Shown here: positions 44,670-56,263 of the stretch, one piece after another
Layout: each line of letters starts with the position of its first letter
Numbering within the stretch: the first letter of the stretch is position 1
Origin: Kaistia defluvii
GTDB taxonomy: Bacteria; Pseudomonadota; Alphaproteobacteria; Rhizobiales; Kaistiaceae
Length of the DNA stretch: 64,000 nt
Assembly: GCF_026343955.1 (NCBI RefSeq)
Contig: NZ_JAPKNI010000005.1
Span: forward strand, 1 to 64,000
Reading direction: 5' to 3'
Program-made: the position numbers and the translations under genes
Notes under the pieces: generated by a model
What the model saw: only the letters and a program-made list of their open reading frames with translations
Told to the model about the DNA's origin: nothing
Databases searched by the model: none

Positions 44670-45802
44670 TCAATCATCCTTGTCTGCGGGCATCGCGCCC
44701 GGGAAAGCCGGCATCAAAACCCGGAAGGTGGTGCGGTTCTGCTGGGAGTCACATTCGATCACGCCGCCATGATCCCCGATGATCTTGGCCACGAGCGCGA
44801 GCCCGAGGCCGGTGCCGTTGGTCTTGGTGGTGACGAACGGGTCGAAGAGATGCGGCAGCATGTCGGCCGGCACGCCCGGGCCATTGTCGCGCACCGAGAA
44901 TTCCAGCGGCAGCGTGACGCGATTGGTCGAGCCCGGCACCGAAAGGCGGATACCCGGCTTGAAGGCGGTCGAAAGCAGGATCTCGCCGTCATCGTCATTG
45001 CCGATCGCCTCGGCCGCGTTCTTGACGAGGTTCAGGAACACCTGAATGAGCTGGTCGCGATTGGCATAGACCGGCGGCAGCGACGGGTCATATTCCTCCA
45101 CGATCCGGATGTTGCGGGCGAAGCCGGATTGCGCCAGCCGCTTCACATGCTCCAGCACGACATGGATGTTGACCGGCGCGCGCTCGACAGGCCGTTCGTC
45201 GGAGAACACCTCCATGCGGTCGACCAGCTTCACGATCCGGTCCGTCTCGTCGCAGATCAGCCGCGTCAGCGCGCGGTCGTCGTCATCGACGGAGGTTTCC
45301 AGCAGCTGCGCCGCGCCACGAATGCCGGAAAGCGGGTTCTTGATCTCATGCGCCAGCATGGCGGCGAGCCCCGTGACTGAACGCGCCGCGCCGCGATGGG
45401 TCAGCTGGCGGTCGATCTTCTCGGCCATCGTCTTTTCCTGCAGCAGGACGACGACGGAATTGGGCCGCTCGGGCACCGGCGAGGCGTAGATGTCGACGAT
45501 CCGGTCGCTGCCATTGCGCGGCGTCCCGACATCGACGCGGTATTCGTTGACGGCGGCGCCGCGCGAGCGCACCTGCTCGATCAGCGCCAGCAGCGGACTG
45601 CCGAACGGTACGAAATGCTCGATCGGCTGCCGGCGGAGCACGGCGATCGAGGCCTGGAAGAAGTCCTGCGCCGCGCTGTTGGCTTCGGCGACATGGCCCG
45701 CGCCGTCGATCATGATGATCGGATGCGGGAGCGCGTCGAGCAGGATCGACGCCGATCCATTGGCGTTCGCGATGCCGGCGTCGATGGGCGCCAAGTTCTT
45801 GT

Positions 45803-45806
<4 letters not shown>
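44670..45806 (-). CDS. ntrB: Nitrogen sensor kinase/phosphatase NtrB
   Basis: A 378-residue soluble kinase controlled by PII proteins; it phosphorylates NtrC when nitrogen is scarce. A PAS domain ([22 protein letters not shown]) is followed by the phospho-His in [22 protein letters not shown] and the HATPase ([32 protein letters not shown]). The start is GTG at 45806 with GAGGAGAG just upstream; it overlaps the dusB stop by four bases (GTGA). Longer in-frame reading into dusB is an artefact. Order dusB-ntrB-ntrC is typical. Confidence 0.96.
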
Positions 45807-46831
<1,025 letters not shown>

Positions 46832-46990
46832 TTGATTACCGAATAGGCATAGGATCAGTTGCCCACATATTAGTCACGGATCGGCTGACGGCAAGAGACT
46901 TGTTGCGTTGCGAAGTGGAATCTCCGATCCATGCGGACCAAGTCGTGCCGGGACCAGACCCCTCCCGAGAACAGCCAGGATCCCCGTCGC

Positions 46991-48202
46991 ATGAGCGAAA
47001 ACGTGCCTCTTCCCCGTGTCGCAGCCCTGATCGTGGCGGCCGGGCGCGGCATTCGCGCCGGCGGCGAGGTGCCCAAGCAATATCGCAAACTGGCGGGACA
47101 GGCGATTCTGCGGCGGACGGCGGCGCGCTTTTTGTCACATGCGCGCGTCGACGACGTCCTGGTCGTCATTCACGCCGACGATGTGCCGCTTTACCAAGCG
47201 GCAATGGAAGGCCAGGACGGCCTGCTGCCCTTCGTCACGGGCGGCGCGACGCGACAGGAATCGGTACGGCGCGGGCTCGAGGCGCTGGCCGAACGCGGCG
47301 TCACCCATGTGCTGATCCATGACGCCGTCCGGCCCTTTGCGTCCCCTGCCCTGATCGACCGTGTCATCGATGCGCTTTCCGAGGCAGATGCCGTGCTCGC
47401 CGCCTCGCCGGTCACCGATACGCTGAAACGTGCCGATGCGGCGCGCATCGTTGGCGATACCGTGCCACGCGAAGACCTCTTCGCCGCCGAGACGCCGCAG
47501 GCCTTCCGCCTCGCCACCATCCTCGAGGCGCATCGCCGCGCCGCGGATGCGCCGGAACCCTTCACGGACGACGCCGGCATCGCCGAATGGGCCGGCATCC
47601 CGGTCCAGATCGTGCTGGGCGAGCGCTCCAACATCAAGCTGACCCTGCCGGAGGACATCGAGATGGCCGATACGCGCCTGCGCATGGAAGAAAGCCTGAC
47701 ACTCGGCGAGACCCGCGTCGGCACGGGCTACGACGTGCATTCTTTCACCGAGGGGACCGGCGTGTGGCTGGGCGGCATCGAGATCCCGCACGACCGCAAG
47801 CTGTCGGGCCACTCCGACGCCGACGTCGCGCTGCATGCGCTGACCGATGCCGTGCTTGGCGCGATGGCCGACGGCGATATCGGCGATCACTTCCCGCCCT
47901 CCGATCCGCAATGGCGCGGCGCCTCGTCCGACCGGTTCCTGGCCTTCGCGGTCGAGCGCGTCCGCGCCCGCGGCGGCGTCATCGTCCATCTGGACCTCGC
48001 CATCATCGCCGAGGAGCCCAGGATCGGACCGCATCGCGACGCCATGCGTGCCCGGATCGCCACGATTGCCGGCATCCGCCCCGGCCGGGTCGGCGTCAAG
48101 GCGACGACGAACGAGAAGATGGGATTTGTCGGGCGGGGCGAAGGCATCGCGGCGATCGCGACGGCAACGATCCGCCTGCCCTTCACGGAGGAAGACGCAT
48201 GA
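46991..48202 (+). CDS. ispDF: Bifunctional isoprenoid enzyme IspD-IspF
   Basis: A 403-residue fusion for two steps of the MEP pathway. The N-terminal IspD half (to about 230) makes CDP-methylerythritol: [32 protein letters not shown] and ETPQAFR. The C-terminal IspF half makes MEc[42 protein letters not shown] and [18 protein letters not shown], with metal ligands Asp-x-His and His intact. The fusion is characteristic of alphaproteobacteria. The ATG at 46991 has only a weak AGGA upstream. Its stop overlaps cinA by ATGA. Confidence 0.96.
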   Translation: MSENVPLPRVAALIVAAGRGIRAGGEVPKQYRKLAGQAILRRTAARFLSHARVDDVLVVIHADDVPLYQAAMEGQDGLLPFVTGGATRQESVRRGLEALAERGVTHVLIHDAVRPFASPALIDRVIDALSEADAVLAASPVTDTLKRADAARIVGDTVPREDLFAAETPQAFRLATILEAHRRAADAPEPFTDDAGIAEWAGIPVQIVLGERSNIKLTLPEDIEMADTRLRMEESLTLGETRVGTGYDVHSFTEGTGVWLGGIEIPHDRKLSGHSDADVALHALTDAVLGAMADGDIGDHFPPSDPQWRGASSDRFLAFAVERVRARGGVIVHLDLAIIAEEPRIGPHRDAMRARIATIAGIRPGRVGVKATTNEKMGFVGRGEGIAAIATATIRLPFTEEDA

Positions 48203-48696
48203 CCGACCTCACGCCGCTGCAAAGCCAGGCCCAGGCGCTGATCGAACTCTGCACCGCGCGCGGCCTGAAGATCGCCACCGCCGAATCCTGCACCGGCGGG
48301 CTGATTGCCGGTGTGCTCACCGAGATCTCCGGCTCGTCCGCCGTGGTCGATCGCGGCTTCGTCACCTATTCGAACGCGGCCAAGGCCGACATGCTCGGCG
48401 TCCCGAAGGCGTTGATCGAGCGCGTCGGCGCCGTCAGCCAGGAGGTCGCGCTCGCCATGGCGGCCGGCGCGCTGGCGAAGTCGGGCGCGGACCTTGTCGT
48501 CGCCGTCACCGGCGTCGCCGGCCCGACCGGCGGCTCGGCGGAGAAGCCGGTCGGCATGGTCCATTTCGGCGTGATGCGGCGCGGCATGCCGGCGCGCCAC
48601 GTGGTGCATGTCTTTGCAGGGCGCGACCGCTCCGGCGTACGGTTTGCCACGGTCGCTGAGGCGCTGAAGCTCCTGCGCGAGACAGTGGAGGCCTGA
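48199..48696 (+). CDS. cinA: CinA-family nicotinamide-nucleotide amidohydrolase
   Basis: A 165-residue stand-alone CinA C-terminal domain (PncC type), which deamidates NMN to nicotinate mononucleotide in pyridine salvage. Visible motifs: [24 protein letters not shown] with the catalytic Ser, [14 protein letters not shown], and [19 protein letters not shown]. The N-terminal molybdopterin-like domain of full CinA is absent. The start overlaps the ispDF stop, so the two are coupled, a frequent pairing in this group. Confidence 0.93.
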   Translation: MTDLTPLQSQAQALIELCTARGLKIATAESCTGGLIAGVLTEISGSSAVVDRGFVTYSNAAKADMLGVPKALIERVGAVSQEVALAMAAGALAKSGADLVVAVTGVAGPTGGSAEKPVGMVHFGVMRRGMPARHVVHVFAGRDRSGVRFATVAEALKLLRETVEA

Positions 48697-48704
48697 GCGG
48701 CCGC

Positions 48705-50894
48705 CTAGTTGGCGAGGAAGCCGACCAGCCGGTTGGTCACCGCCAGCCGCCGGGATAAGAGCGCCGCCATGGCCGTGTGGAAGCCGACGGCGGCCTCCGG
48801 CAGGTCGGCGGCCAGTCGCTCGAGATCATCACGCGAGAAGCACCACACGACGAGGGCCTCGCGTGCGACGATCGAAGCCGAGCGACGCTCGCGCAGGTAG
48901 AACGAGATCTCGCCGACCGCGTCGCCGGGGCCGACGGTTGCCAGGGCAACCGGCGTGCCGCCCCCTCCCGCCATCTCGACAGTCGCGGTGCCGGATTCGA
49001 TGAAGAACATATCGCTCGATGCGCCGCCCTGGACGATCAGAGGATCTCCCGGCGCGATATCCAGCCTCTGGCAATAGGACGCGACGGTATTGGCCAGCGT
49101 CTCCTGCTTCAGGAAAGCCTGCAGCAGGCTGTGCAGGGTCCAGCCATTGGCAGGCCCCAGCCCCGCACCCAGTTGCGACAGCAGGGAATCCTCGCACCAG
49201 CGCAGGCCCCGCTCCAGATCGGGCTCGATCCGGACGGGACTGCCCTCGCCGATCTTCAGGCCGTTGCGGATCAGGGCCTGCCGCGGACGCTCCGCGAGAC
49301 CCGTCAGGATGACGGTGAATTCGCGCTTGGCCGCGACCTGGCTGAGACGGATGAAGCTCTGGACCGCCGAGGAATCCATACCCGAGACACGCTGGAAATC
49401 GATCAGCAGAAAGCGGCCTCCGCCTTCCATCCGATCCTGGACCCGCTTGCGCAAGCGGTCGGCCGTGCCGAAGAACAGGAAGCCCTGCAGGCGGACGATC
49501 ACGATGCCCGCGCCGTGCTGGCGCAGCAGTTCGTGTCGCTCGCCGGAGACGTCGCCGCTCGTGTGCCAATCAGCGCCCGTCAGCTCGTGGCGGACGATAT
49601 CGACCCGACCATACTGGAAGGCGAACAGGAAGATCGCGGCTATCAGCCCGACCAGGATGCCGATCGGGAAGCTGACCAGCACGATGACAAGCGCGATCAG
49701 CAGGATCACGCCATATTCGAACGGATCGAGCCGGCGGCGTGCGCGGACCAGCCAGTCATACATCAGCGAGCCGCCGACCCAGACCAGGACGGCACCGAGC
49801 AGGATGGCGGGAACGGCATCCAGCAACACGCTGCCCAGGAACAGGGCGGAGATCGTCATCGCCACCACGATGACGCCGACCCAGCGGCTGTTCGCATGCA
49901 ACTGGTGGATGATCAGCGTCAGCGACACGGCGGAATAGCCTGGCAGGCCGCCGCCGGCGCCGACCAGCAGGTTCATCAGGCCGTTGGAGCGCATCTCCTG
50001 GTTGAGGTCCAGGTCCCGATCAGCATGCAGCTCGATCCCGGTCGTGTTCATCAGGAGCGCGACGATGGTGATGACGATCACGATGGGCAAGGTCAGCATG
50101 CCACGGGCAACCGCGCTCCAGTCGACCGACGTCAGGGCCGATAGCTCGACGGGAGGCCAGAACTTGCCCGCCTCCGGCATGCGGATCAGCCAGCCGCCCG
50201 CGCGGAACGGCTCATAGCCATTCCCCTGGATCCAGACAGCGAGATTGAACGCGACGAGAACCGCGAGCAGGACGGCGGGGACGGCGAACGGCGTCTTGAA
50301 CATCCGCTCGGTCGCGAACAGCACGGCGACGAGCGCGACCATCAGCCCGACCTGCAGCATCAAGGGCGCATGCAGCAGTTGCGGCAGCAACGCGAAGGAC
50401 GGCGTCTGGTTGGTGGTGACGCTGATGCCGCCCAGCAGAATCAGCCATCCGGTGCCGGTCAGGAAGCCGGCAATGACGGGATACGGCGTGAAGCGGATCA
50501 GACCACCCAGCCGGCAATAGCCGAGAATGAGCGTCACGAGCGCGGTGGCCATCGTCGTCACCGCGACGGCCGCGAAGATCGTCGCCGCGCGCGCCTCGAC
50601 CGGAAGGGAGGGATCGATCGCCGCCGCCACGGCCGAGACGATCGAAACCATGGCGACGATCGGGATTTCCTGAGCGATCGGGATGATGTCGCTCTTCGAG
50701 CCTCCAAGTACGGCGAAGATCGTCATCACGGTCGTGGAGAAAAGCGCCAGACCGAGCGCGGCCGGCATCAGACCCTGCAGGTCACCCGAAAATAACAGGC
50801 TGCCATGGCCGATCGTGACCACGACCGACAGAAACCCACAAACAATTCCGGCGACAAGCACCGAGATAAAGCGGCCGGAAGATGTCTGGTGCAT
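48705..50894 (-). CDS. SulP anion transporter with STAS and cyclic-nucleotide-binding domains
   Basis: A 729-residue inner-membrane protein. Residues 1 to about 425 hold ten or more membrane segments of the SulP fold (for example YPVIAGFLTGTGWLILLGG, GAGGGLPGYSAVSLTLI, SFPIGILVGLIAAIFLFAF). A STAS domain follows, with RLQGFLFFGTADRLRKR and LIDFQRVSGMDSSAVQSF around 465-520. The C-terminus is a cNMP-binding beta-barrel, GDPLIVQGGASSDMFFIESGTATV and GPGDAVGEISFYLRERRSASI, about 600-700. Substrate could be sulfate, bicarbonate or another anion. Tight binding of cAMP is not certain, because the phosphate-binding loop is only partly conserved. It converges with cinA. Confidence 0.9.
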   Translation of the reverse strand: MHQTSSGRFISVLVAGIVCGFLSVVVTIGHGSLLFSGDLQGLMPAALGLALFSTTVMTIFAVLGGSKSDIIPIAQEIPIVAMVSIVSAVAAAIDPSLPVEARAATIFAAVAVTTMATALVTLILGYCRLGGLIRFTPYPVIAGFLTGTGWLILLGGISVTTNQTPSFALLPQLLHAPLMLQVGLMVALVAVLFATERMFKTPFAVPAVLLAVLVAFNLAVWIQGNGYEPFRAGGWLIRMPEAGKFWPPVELSALTSVDWSAVARGMLTLPIVIVITIVALLMNTTGIELHADRDLDLNQEMRSNGLMNLLVGAGGGLPGYSAVSLTLIIHQLHANSRWVGVIVVAMTISALFLGSVLLDAVPAILLGAVLVWVGGSLMYDWLVRARRRLDPFEYGVILLIALVIVLVSFPIGILVGLIAAIFLFAFQYGRVDIVRHELTGADWHTSGDVSGERHELLRQHGAGIVIVRLQGFLFFGTADRLRKRVQDRMEGGGRFLLIDFQRVSGMDSSAVQSFIRLSQVAAKREFTVILTGLAERPRQALIRNGLKIGEGSPVRIEPDLERGLRWCEDSLLSQLGAGLGPANGWTLHSLLQAFLKQETLANTVASYCQRLDIAPGDPLIVQGGASSDMFFIESGTATVEMAGGGGTPVALATVGPGDAVGEISFYLRERRSASIVAREALVVWCFSRDDLERLAADLPEAAVGFHTAMAALLSRRLAVTNRLVGFLAN

Positions 50895-50956
50895 TTGTTT
50901 TCAGGCAGGAGGAAACATGCGGGAGAACTTCTCCGGCACAACCCTGCCCAAGTCAA

Positions 50957-50970
50957 TGACGTAAACGTCA
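50957..50970. promoter_or_regulatory. 14-bp palindrome upstream of the SulP gene
   Basis: TGACGT and ACGTCA (50957-50962 and 50965-50970) are exact reverse complements separated by AA, 63 bases upstream of the SulP ATG. On the minus strand it reads TTGACGTTTACGTCA, which resembles the MerR-family (LiuR-like) operators I recall. No MerR-type gene is in the window. Confidence 0.5.
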
Positions 50971-51017
50971 ACTCGCGCACAAGTGGTAGGCAGTAGCGGA
51001 AGGGAAAACGGCTCGCG

Positions 51018-51485
51018 CTAAGCCGGCGGAAGCACCGCCACGCCATAGACCGCATCGGCGCGCTTCTCGAAAGCGTCGGCGAATTTGCGGAACGCCTTGT
51101 CGAAGACCGTGCCCATCAGCGCCGATAGCGTGCGCGAGCGGAATTCGTAGTCGATCGCGAAATTCACGGTGCTGTGGCCGCCATCGACGGCCTGGAACGT
51201 CCAGACATTGTCGAGGTGCTTGAACGGGCCGTCGAGATATTCGGCGCGGATGGTGCCGGCCTTGCGGTCGAGCACGACCTTGGTGGTGAAGGTCTCGCGG
51301 ATGAACTTGTAGGCGACCGTCATGTCGGCGATCAGCACTTCGCGATCGCCATCCGGCTTGCGGCCGCGAATGACCAGCCGCTCGCAGAGCGGTACGAAGA
51401 GCGGATATTTCTCGACGTCCGACACCAGGGCGAACATCTCCTCGGCCGTATGGCCGACGCGACGCTCGGTCGTGAAACTGGGCAT
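51018..51485 (-). CDS. COQ10/RatA-like START-domain protein
   Basis: A 155-residue polyketide-cyclase/START-like protein. It starts FTTERRVGHTAEEMFALVSDVEKYPLFVPLCE and has the hydrophobic-cavity strands VVLDRKAGTIRAEYLDGPFKHLDNVWTF and ending helix VFDKAFRKFADAFEKRADAVYG, the layout of COQ10/RatA proteins that bind ubiquinone or assist its use in respiration. A toxin role is not implied by sequence. It is 7 bp downstream of lipA in the same operon, linking it to respiratory metabolism. Confidence 0.9.
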   Translation of the reverse strand: MPSFTTERRVGHTAEEMFALVSDVEKYPLFVPLCERLVIRGRKPDGDREVLIADMTVAYKFIRETFTTKVVLDRKAGTIRAEYLDGPFKHLDNVWTFQAVDGGHSTVNFAIDYEFRSRTLSALMGTVFDKAFRKFADAFEKRADAVYGVAVLPPA

Positions 51486-51492
51486 GTCCGTA

Positions 51493-52455
51493 TCAGCCCT
51501 GGTGCTGGGCCTGGCGGGCCGAACGCAGGCGATCGAAATCCTCGCCGGCGTGATGCGACGAGCGCGTCAGCGGGCTGGACGAAACCATCAGGAAGCCCTT
51601 GGCATAGGCGATCGTCTCGAACGACTTGAACTCTTCCGGCGTGACGAAGCGCAGAACCGGGTGGTGCTTGCGGCTCGGCTGCAGGTACTGGCCGATGGTC
51701 ATGAAGTCGACCTCGGCGACGCGAAGATCGTCCATCAGCTGCAGGATCTCGTTCCGCTCCTCGCCAAGTCCGACCATGATGCCGGACTTGGTGAACATGT
51801 TGGGATCCAGTTCCTTCACCCGCTGCAGCAGGCGCAGCGAGTGGAAGTAGCGGGCGCCGGGGCGCACCTTCAGGTACTTGGAGGGAACCGTCTCGAGATT
51901 GTGGTTGAAGACGTCGGGCCGAGCCTCGACGACGACCTCGAGCGCACCGGGCTTGCGCAGGAAATCCGGCGTCAGGATCTCGATGGTCGTGCCGGGCGCG
52001 GCGCGACGGATCGCGTAAATGACGTCGGCAAAGTGCCTGGCGCCGCCATCGGCCAGATCGTCACGATCGACCGAGGTGATGACGACGTGCTGCAGACCGA
52101 GCTTGGCGACGGCTTCCGCGACCTTTTCCGGCTCCGCCATGTCCAGTGCTTCCGGCATGCCGGTGCGGACGTTGCAGAAGGCGCAGGCGCGGGTGCAGGT
52201 GTCGCCCATGATCATGAAGGTGGCGTGCTTCTTCGACCAGCACTCGCCGATATTCGGGCAGCCGGCCTCCTCGCAAACCGTGACGAGGCCGTTCTTCTTC
52301 ACGATCTCCTGCGTCTCGCGATAGACGGGCGAGCCCGGCGCGCGCACGCGGATCCAGTCCGGCTTGCGCAGCAGCGGCGTCTCGGGGCGGTTCACCTTTT
52401 CCGGGTGCCGGGGCCGAAGGTCCTTGCCGGGGCGCGTATCGAGAACGACGACCAT
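51493..52455 (-). CDS. lipA: Lipoyl synthase
   Basis: A radical-SAM enzyme that inserts two sulfurs into octanoyl groups on E2 and related proteins. The 320-residue protein has the auxiliary cluster ligands C61, C66, C72 ([12 protein letters not shown]) and the radical-SAM cluster C87, C91, C94 (CTRACAFC), plus a C-terminal [11 protein letters not shown] near the end, the family's Arg-Ser-Ser. It is downstream of lpdA and two small membrane proteins, so lipoate synthesis is produced together with the pyruvate dehydrogenase that needs it. Confidence 0.97.
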   Translation of the reverse strand: MVVVLDTRPGKDLRPRHPEKVNRPETPLLRKPDWIRVRAPGSPVYRETQEIVKKNGLVTVCEEAGCPNIGECWSKKHATFMIMGDTCTRACAFCNVRTGMPEALDMAEPEKVAEAVAKLGLQHVVITSVDRDDLADGGARHFADVIYAIRRAAPGTTIEILTPDFLRKPGALEVVVEARPDVFNHNLETVPSKYLKVRPGARYFHSLRLLQRVKELDPNMFTKSGIMVGLGEERNEILQLMDDLRVAEVDFMTIGQYLQPSRKHHPVLRFVTPEEFKSFETIAYAKGFLMVSSSPLTRSSHHAGEDFDRLRSARQAQHQG

Positions 52456-52473
52456 GGAAACTCCGATCTTGCC

Positions 52474-52722
52474 TTACGGGCGGCGCAGGAGGCTGAGCAG
52501 GAACAGCAGAACGATCGCGCCGACGGTCGACACCACCAGGCTGCCGACGAACCCGGCAAAATGGACGTTGAAGGCGGCGGCGAGCGCCGCGCCGATCCAT
52601 GCGCCGATCAGGCCGACGATCAGGTTGATGAGAAGGCCGTGGCGGCGCTCCATGACGCGGGAGGCAATCCAGCCGGCAAGGATGCCGATGAGGATCGTCG
52701 CGAAAATGCCGACACCGTTCAT
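52474..52722 (-). CDS. GlsB/YeaQ/YmgE-type small membrane protein
   Basis: An 82-residue integral membrane protein with about three segments: IFATILIGILAGWIASRVM, the glycine-rich INLIVGLIGAWIGAALAA, and LVVSTVGAIVLLFLLSLLRR. The Gly-x-x-x-Gly repeats and length fit the transglycosylase-associated YeaQ/YmgE family, whose function is uncertain and often tied to envelope stress. I start it at the Met at 52722, since the longer form adds ten polar residues. It lies between lpdA and lipA as one of a pair. Confidence 0.82.
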   Translation of the reverse strand: MNGVGIFATILIGILAGWIASRVMERRHGLLINLIVGLIGAWIGAALAAAFNVHFAGFVGSLVVSTVGAIVLLFLLSLLRRP

Positions 52723-52801
52723 GTTGAGCCCTGCCCGTTCCTGTTTCAGCACATATGGTGGAAGAGCCTGCGCAACACCAGCTTTGTGTTGCGCATGGCC
52801 G

Positions 52802-53056
52802 TTATGCGATTACCCGCGCCAGCGACACGACGATGACGGCGCCGATCGCCGCGATGACGACCTGGTTGACGAAATCATAGCCGAAATCGATCGGCACGTT
52901 GAAGTAGCGGACCAGGAACCCGCCCACCACGGCGCCGATCAGCCCCGTGATGATGTTGCGGAACAATCCGCCGCCGCCGACCACGATGCTGGCAAGCCAG
53001 CCCGCGATCAGGCCGATGGCCACCCAGATCAGGATCGCCTTGAGTTGCGGGTCCAT
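52802..53056 (-). CDS. GlsB/YeaQ/YmgE-type small membrane protein (second copy)
   Basis: An 84-residue membrane protein related to the preceding one: AILIWVAIGLIAGWLASIVVGGGG, FRNIITGLIGAVVGGFLVRYF, and VVIAAIGAVIVVSLARVI. It is the more typical YeaQ-like member (GGGGLFRNIITGLIGA). The Met at 53056 gives the family's length. It lies 13 bp downstream of lpdA; the two copies share the fold but differ enough to be old duplicates. Confidence 0.83.
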   Translation of the reverse strand: MDPQLKAILIWVAIGLIAGWLASIVVGGGGLFRNIITGLIGAVVGGFLVRYFNVPIDFGYDFVNQVVIAAIGAVIVVSLARVIA

Positions 53057-53069
53057 CGCGACGTCCGCC

Positions 53070-54509
<1,440 letters not shown>

Positions 54510-54584
54510 GTTCGTCTCGCTGCGCGTTGAAGGTCTTGCGGCCCCCTCCCCACGGGGAGGAGGGAGCCGGAACGAGCGTGCTGG

Positions 54585-55955
54585 TTACACCAGCATCGCC
54601 ATCGGCTTCTCGATATAGCCCTTGAAGGCCTGGAGAAGCTCGGCGCCCAGCGCGCCGTCGACGACGCGGTGATCGGTCGAGAGCGTCACCGACATGATCG
54701 TCGCGATCTTGATCTCGCCGCCGCGCACGACCGGCTGCTGGATGCCCGCGCCAACGGCCAGGATCGTCGCATGGGGCGGGTTGATGATCGCCGCGAAGTC
54801 CTTGACGCCGAACATGCCGAGGTTGGAGACCGAGGTCGTCCCGCCCTGGTATTCTTCCGGCTTCAGCTTGCGATCCCGCGCCCGCTTGGCGAGGTCCTTC
54901 ATCTCGTTCGAGATGGTGGACAGCGACTTGGCATCGGCGTTGCGCACGACCGGCGTGATCAGTCCGCCGGGGATCGAGACGGCGACGCCGACATCGACGA
55001 CCTTGTGGACGAGCATGCCGCCATCGGTCCAGGAAGCGTTGGCCCCCGGAACCTTCTTGAGCGCCAGCGCCATCGCCTTGATGACCATGTCGTTGACCGA
55101 GATCTTGTAGGCGGGCTTGCCGTCCGCATCCTTCGGCGCCGAGCCGTTGATCTGCTCGCGAAGCGCCAGCAGCGCATCGAGATCGGTATCGACGGTGACG
55201 TAGAAGTGCGGAACGTTCTGCTTCGATTCGGTCAGGCGGCGCGCGATCGTCTTGCGCATGTTGTCATGCGGCACGAGCTCATAGGAGCCTTCGGCGAACA
55301 GCTTGAGCGTCTGCGCGTCGGTCGGGCCGGCATGCGCGGGAGCAGCGGCTGCGGGAGTCGGCGTGGCAGCGGCAGGGGCCGGTGCAGCCTTGGCGGCGCC
55401 ACCCTTCTTCGCGGCCTCGACGTCGGCCTGCACGATACGGCCATTCGGGCCGGAACCAGCCACCTTGGCAATATCGATGCCGGCTTCCTTGGCAATGCGG
55501 CGCGCCAGCGGCGAGGCGAACACGCGCTCGCCCGACGACGCGGCAGGAGCCGCCGCCGGAGCCGACGGCGCAGGTGCAGCCGCGGGCGCGACGGCAGCCG
55601 GTGCGGGTGCAGCCGCCGGGGCCGAAGCGGCGGGTGCCGCTGCGGCGGCCGGAGCCGCTTCCGGTGCCGGCGCAGCCTCGGCAGGCGCGGCGCCGATGGC
55701 GCTCGCATCCTCGCCATCCGCCAGAAGAACGGCGATCAGCGCATTGACCTTCACGCCCTGCGCGCCTTCCGGCACCAGCAGCTGGCCAACGGTGCCTTCA
55801 TCGATGGATTCGACTTCCATCGTCGCCTTGTCGGTCTCGATCTCGGCGATGACATCGCCCGACTTGACCTTGTCGCCAACCTTCACGTTCCACTTGGCGA
55901 GGTTGCCCTCTTCCATGGTCGGCGAAAGCGCGGGCATCAGGATATTGATCGGCAT
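54585..55955 (-). CDS. pdhC: Pyruvate dehydrogenase E2, dihydrolipoamide acetyltransferase
   Basis: A 456-residue core subunit. One N-terminal lipoyl domain ([16 protein letters not shown], lipoyl Lys in [12 protein letters not shown]) is followed by a long Ala/Pro linker of about 80 residues, the peripheral E1/E3-binding domain (FASPLARRIAKEAGID) and the catalytic domain with its active His in STDHRVVDGALGA. The Met at 55955 (MPINILMPAL) is the true start, as the in-frame extension upstream overlaps the DUF5076-like gene. It is seven bases downstream of that gene. Confidence 0.96.
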   Translation of the reverse strand: MPINILMPALSPTMEEGNLAKWNVKVGDKVKSGDVIAEIETDKATMEVESIDEGTVGQLLVPEGAQGVKVNALIAVLLADGEDASAIGAAPAEAAPAPEAAPAAAAAPAASAPAAAPAPAAVAPAAAPAPSAPAAAPAASSGERVFASPLARRIAKEAGIDIAKVAGSGPNGRIVQADVEAAKKGGAAKAAPAPAAATPTPAAAAPAHAGPTDAQTLKLFAEGSYELVPHDNMRKTIARRLTESKQNVPHFYVTVDTDLDALLALREQINGSAPKDADGKPAYKISVNDMVIKAMALALKKVPGANASWTDGGMLVHKVVDVGVAVSIPGGLITPVVRNADAKSLSTISNEMKDLAKRARDRKLKPEEYQGGTTSVSNLGMFGVKDFAAIINPPHATILAVGAGIQQPVVRGGEIKIATIMSVTLSTDHRVVDGALGAELLQAFKGYIEKPMAMLV

Positions 55956-55962
55956 AAAGCAC

Positions 55963-56259
55963 CTATTGGCGTGTGTCTGTCGTGCCCAGATCGGTCGGAC
56001 GATCCCACTCGGCGTCGAACATGGCCTTGATCTGCTCCAGCGCCTGCTCTTCCGAGCAGACGCCGTCGCTGGCAAAGCCACGCGCGACATGGCGAGCTAT
56101 GTCGACCAGCAGGATGCCCCAAGTGGACGGGCTGTCAAAGGCCGTCCGGAAGCTGACATCGAGTCCCTTGTCGACGATCCAGGCGCGGAACACCTCCGCG
56201 GCCTCATCCGATTCCAGGGCGCCGGGCGGAATTTCAAGCTCGCGTTTGTGTCCGGCCAT
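55963..56259 (-). CDS. DUF5076-like protein in the pyruvate dehydrogenase operon
   Basis: A 98-residue soluble protein: ELEIPPGALESDEAAEVFRAWIVDKGLDVSFR, then the conserved WGILLVDIARHVARGF and a helical C-terminus EEQALEQIKAMFDAEW. It matches my memory of DUF5076. It lies between pdhB (4 bp before) and pdhC (7 bp after), too tightly packed to be accidental. No signal peptide or membrane segment is present. A role in assembly or regulation of the complex is an inference from position only. Confidence 0.83.
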   Translation of the reverse strand: MAGHKRELEIPPGALESDEAAEVFRAWIVDKGLDVSFRTAFDSPSTWGILLVDIARHVARGFASDGVCSEEQALEQIKAMFDAEWDRPTDLGTTDTRQ

Positions 56260-56263
56260 GGCG

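Noticed and set aside
51018-51485. COQ10/RatA-like gene as a ribosome-association toxin
   Set aside because: The family name RatA comes with toxin annotations, but there is no antitoxin partner here and the lipA context favours ubiquinone function.
54541-54566. GC-rich inverted repeat between pdhC and lpdA as a terminator
   Set aside because: There is no U-tract and the two genes are expected to be co-transcribed; more likely an extragenic palindrome.
55956-56090. Upstream extension of pdhC by 45 residues
   Set aside because: It would overlap the DUF5076-like gene, and the lipoyl domain starts exactly at the Met at 55955.
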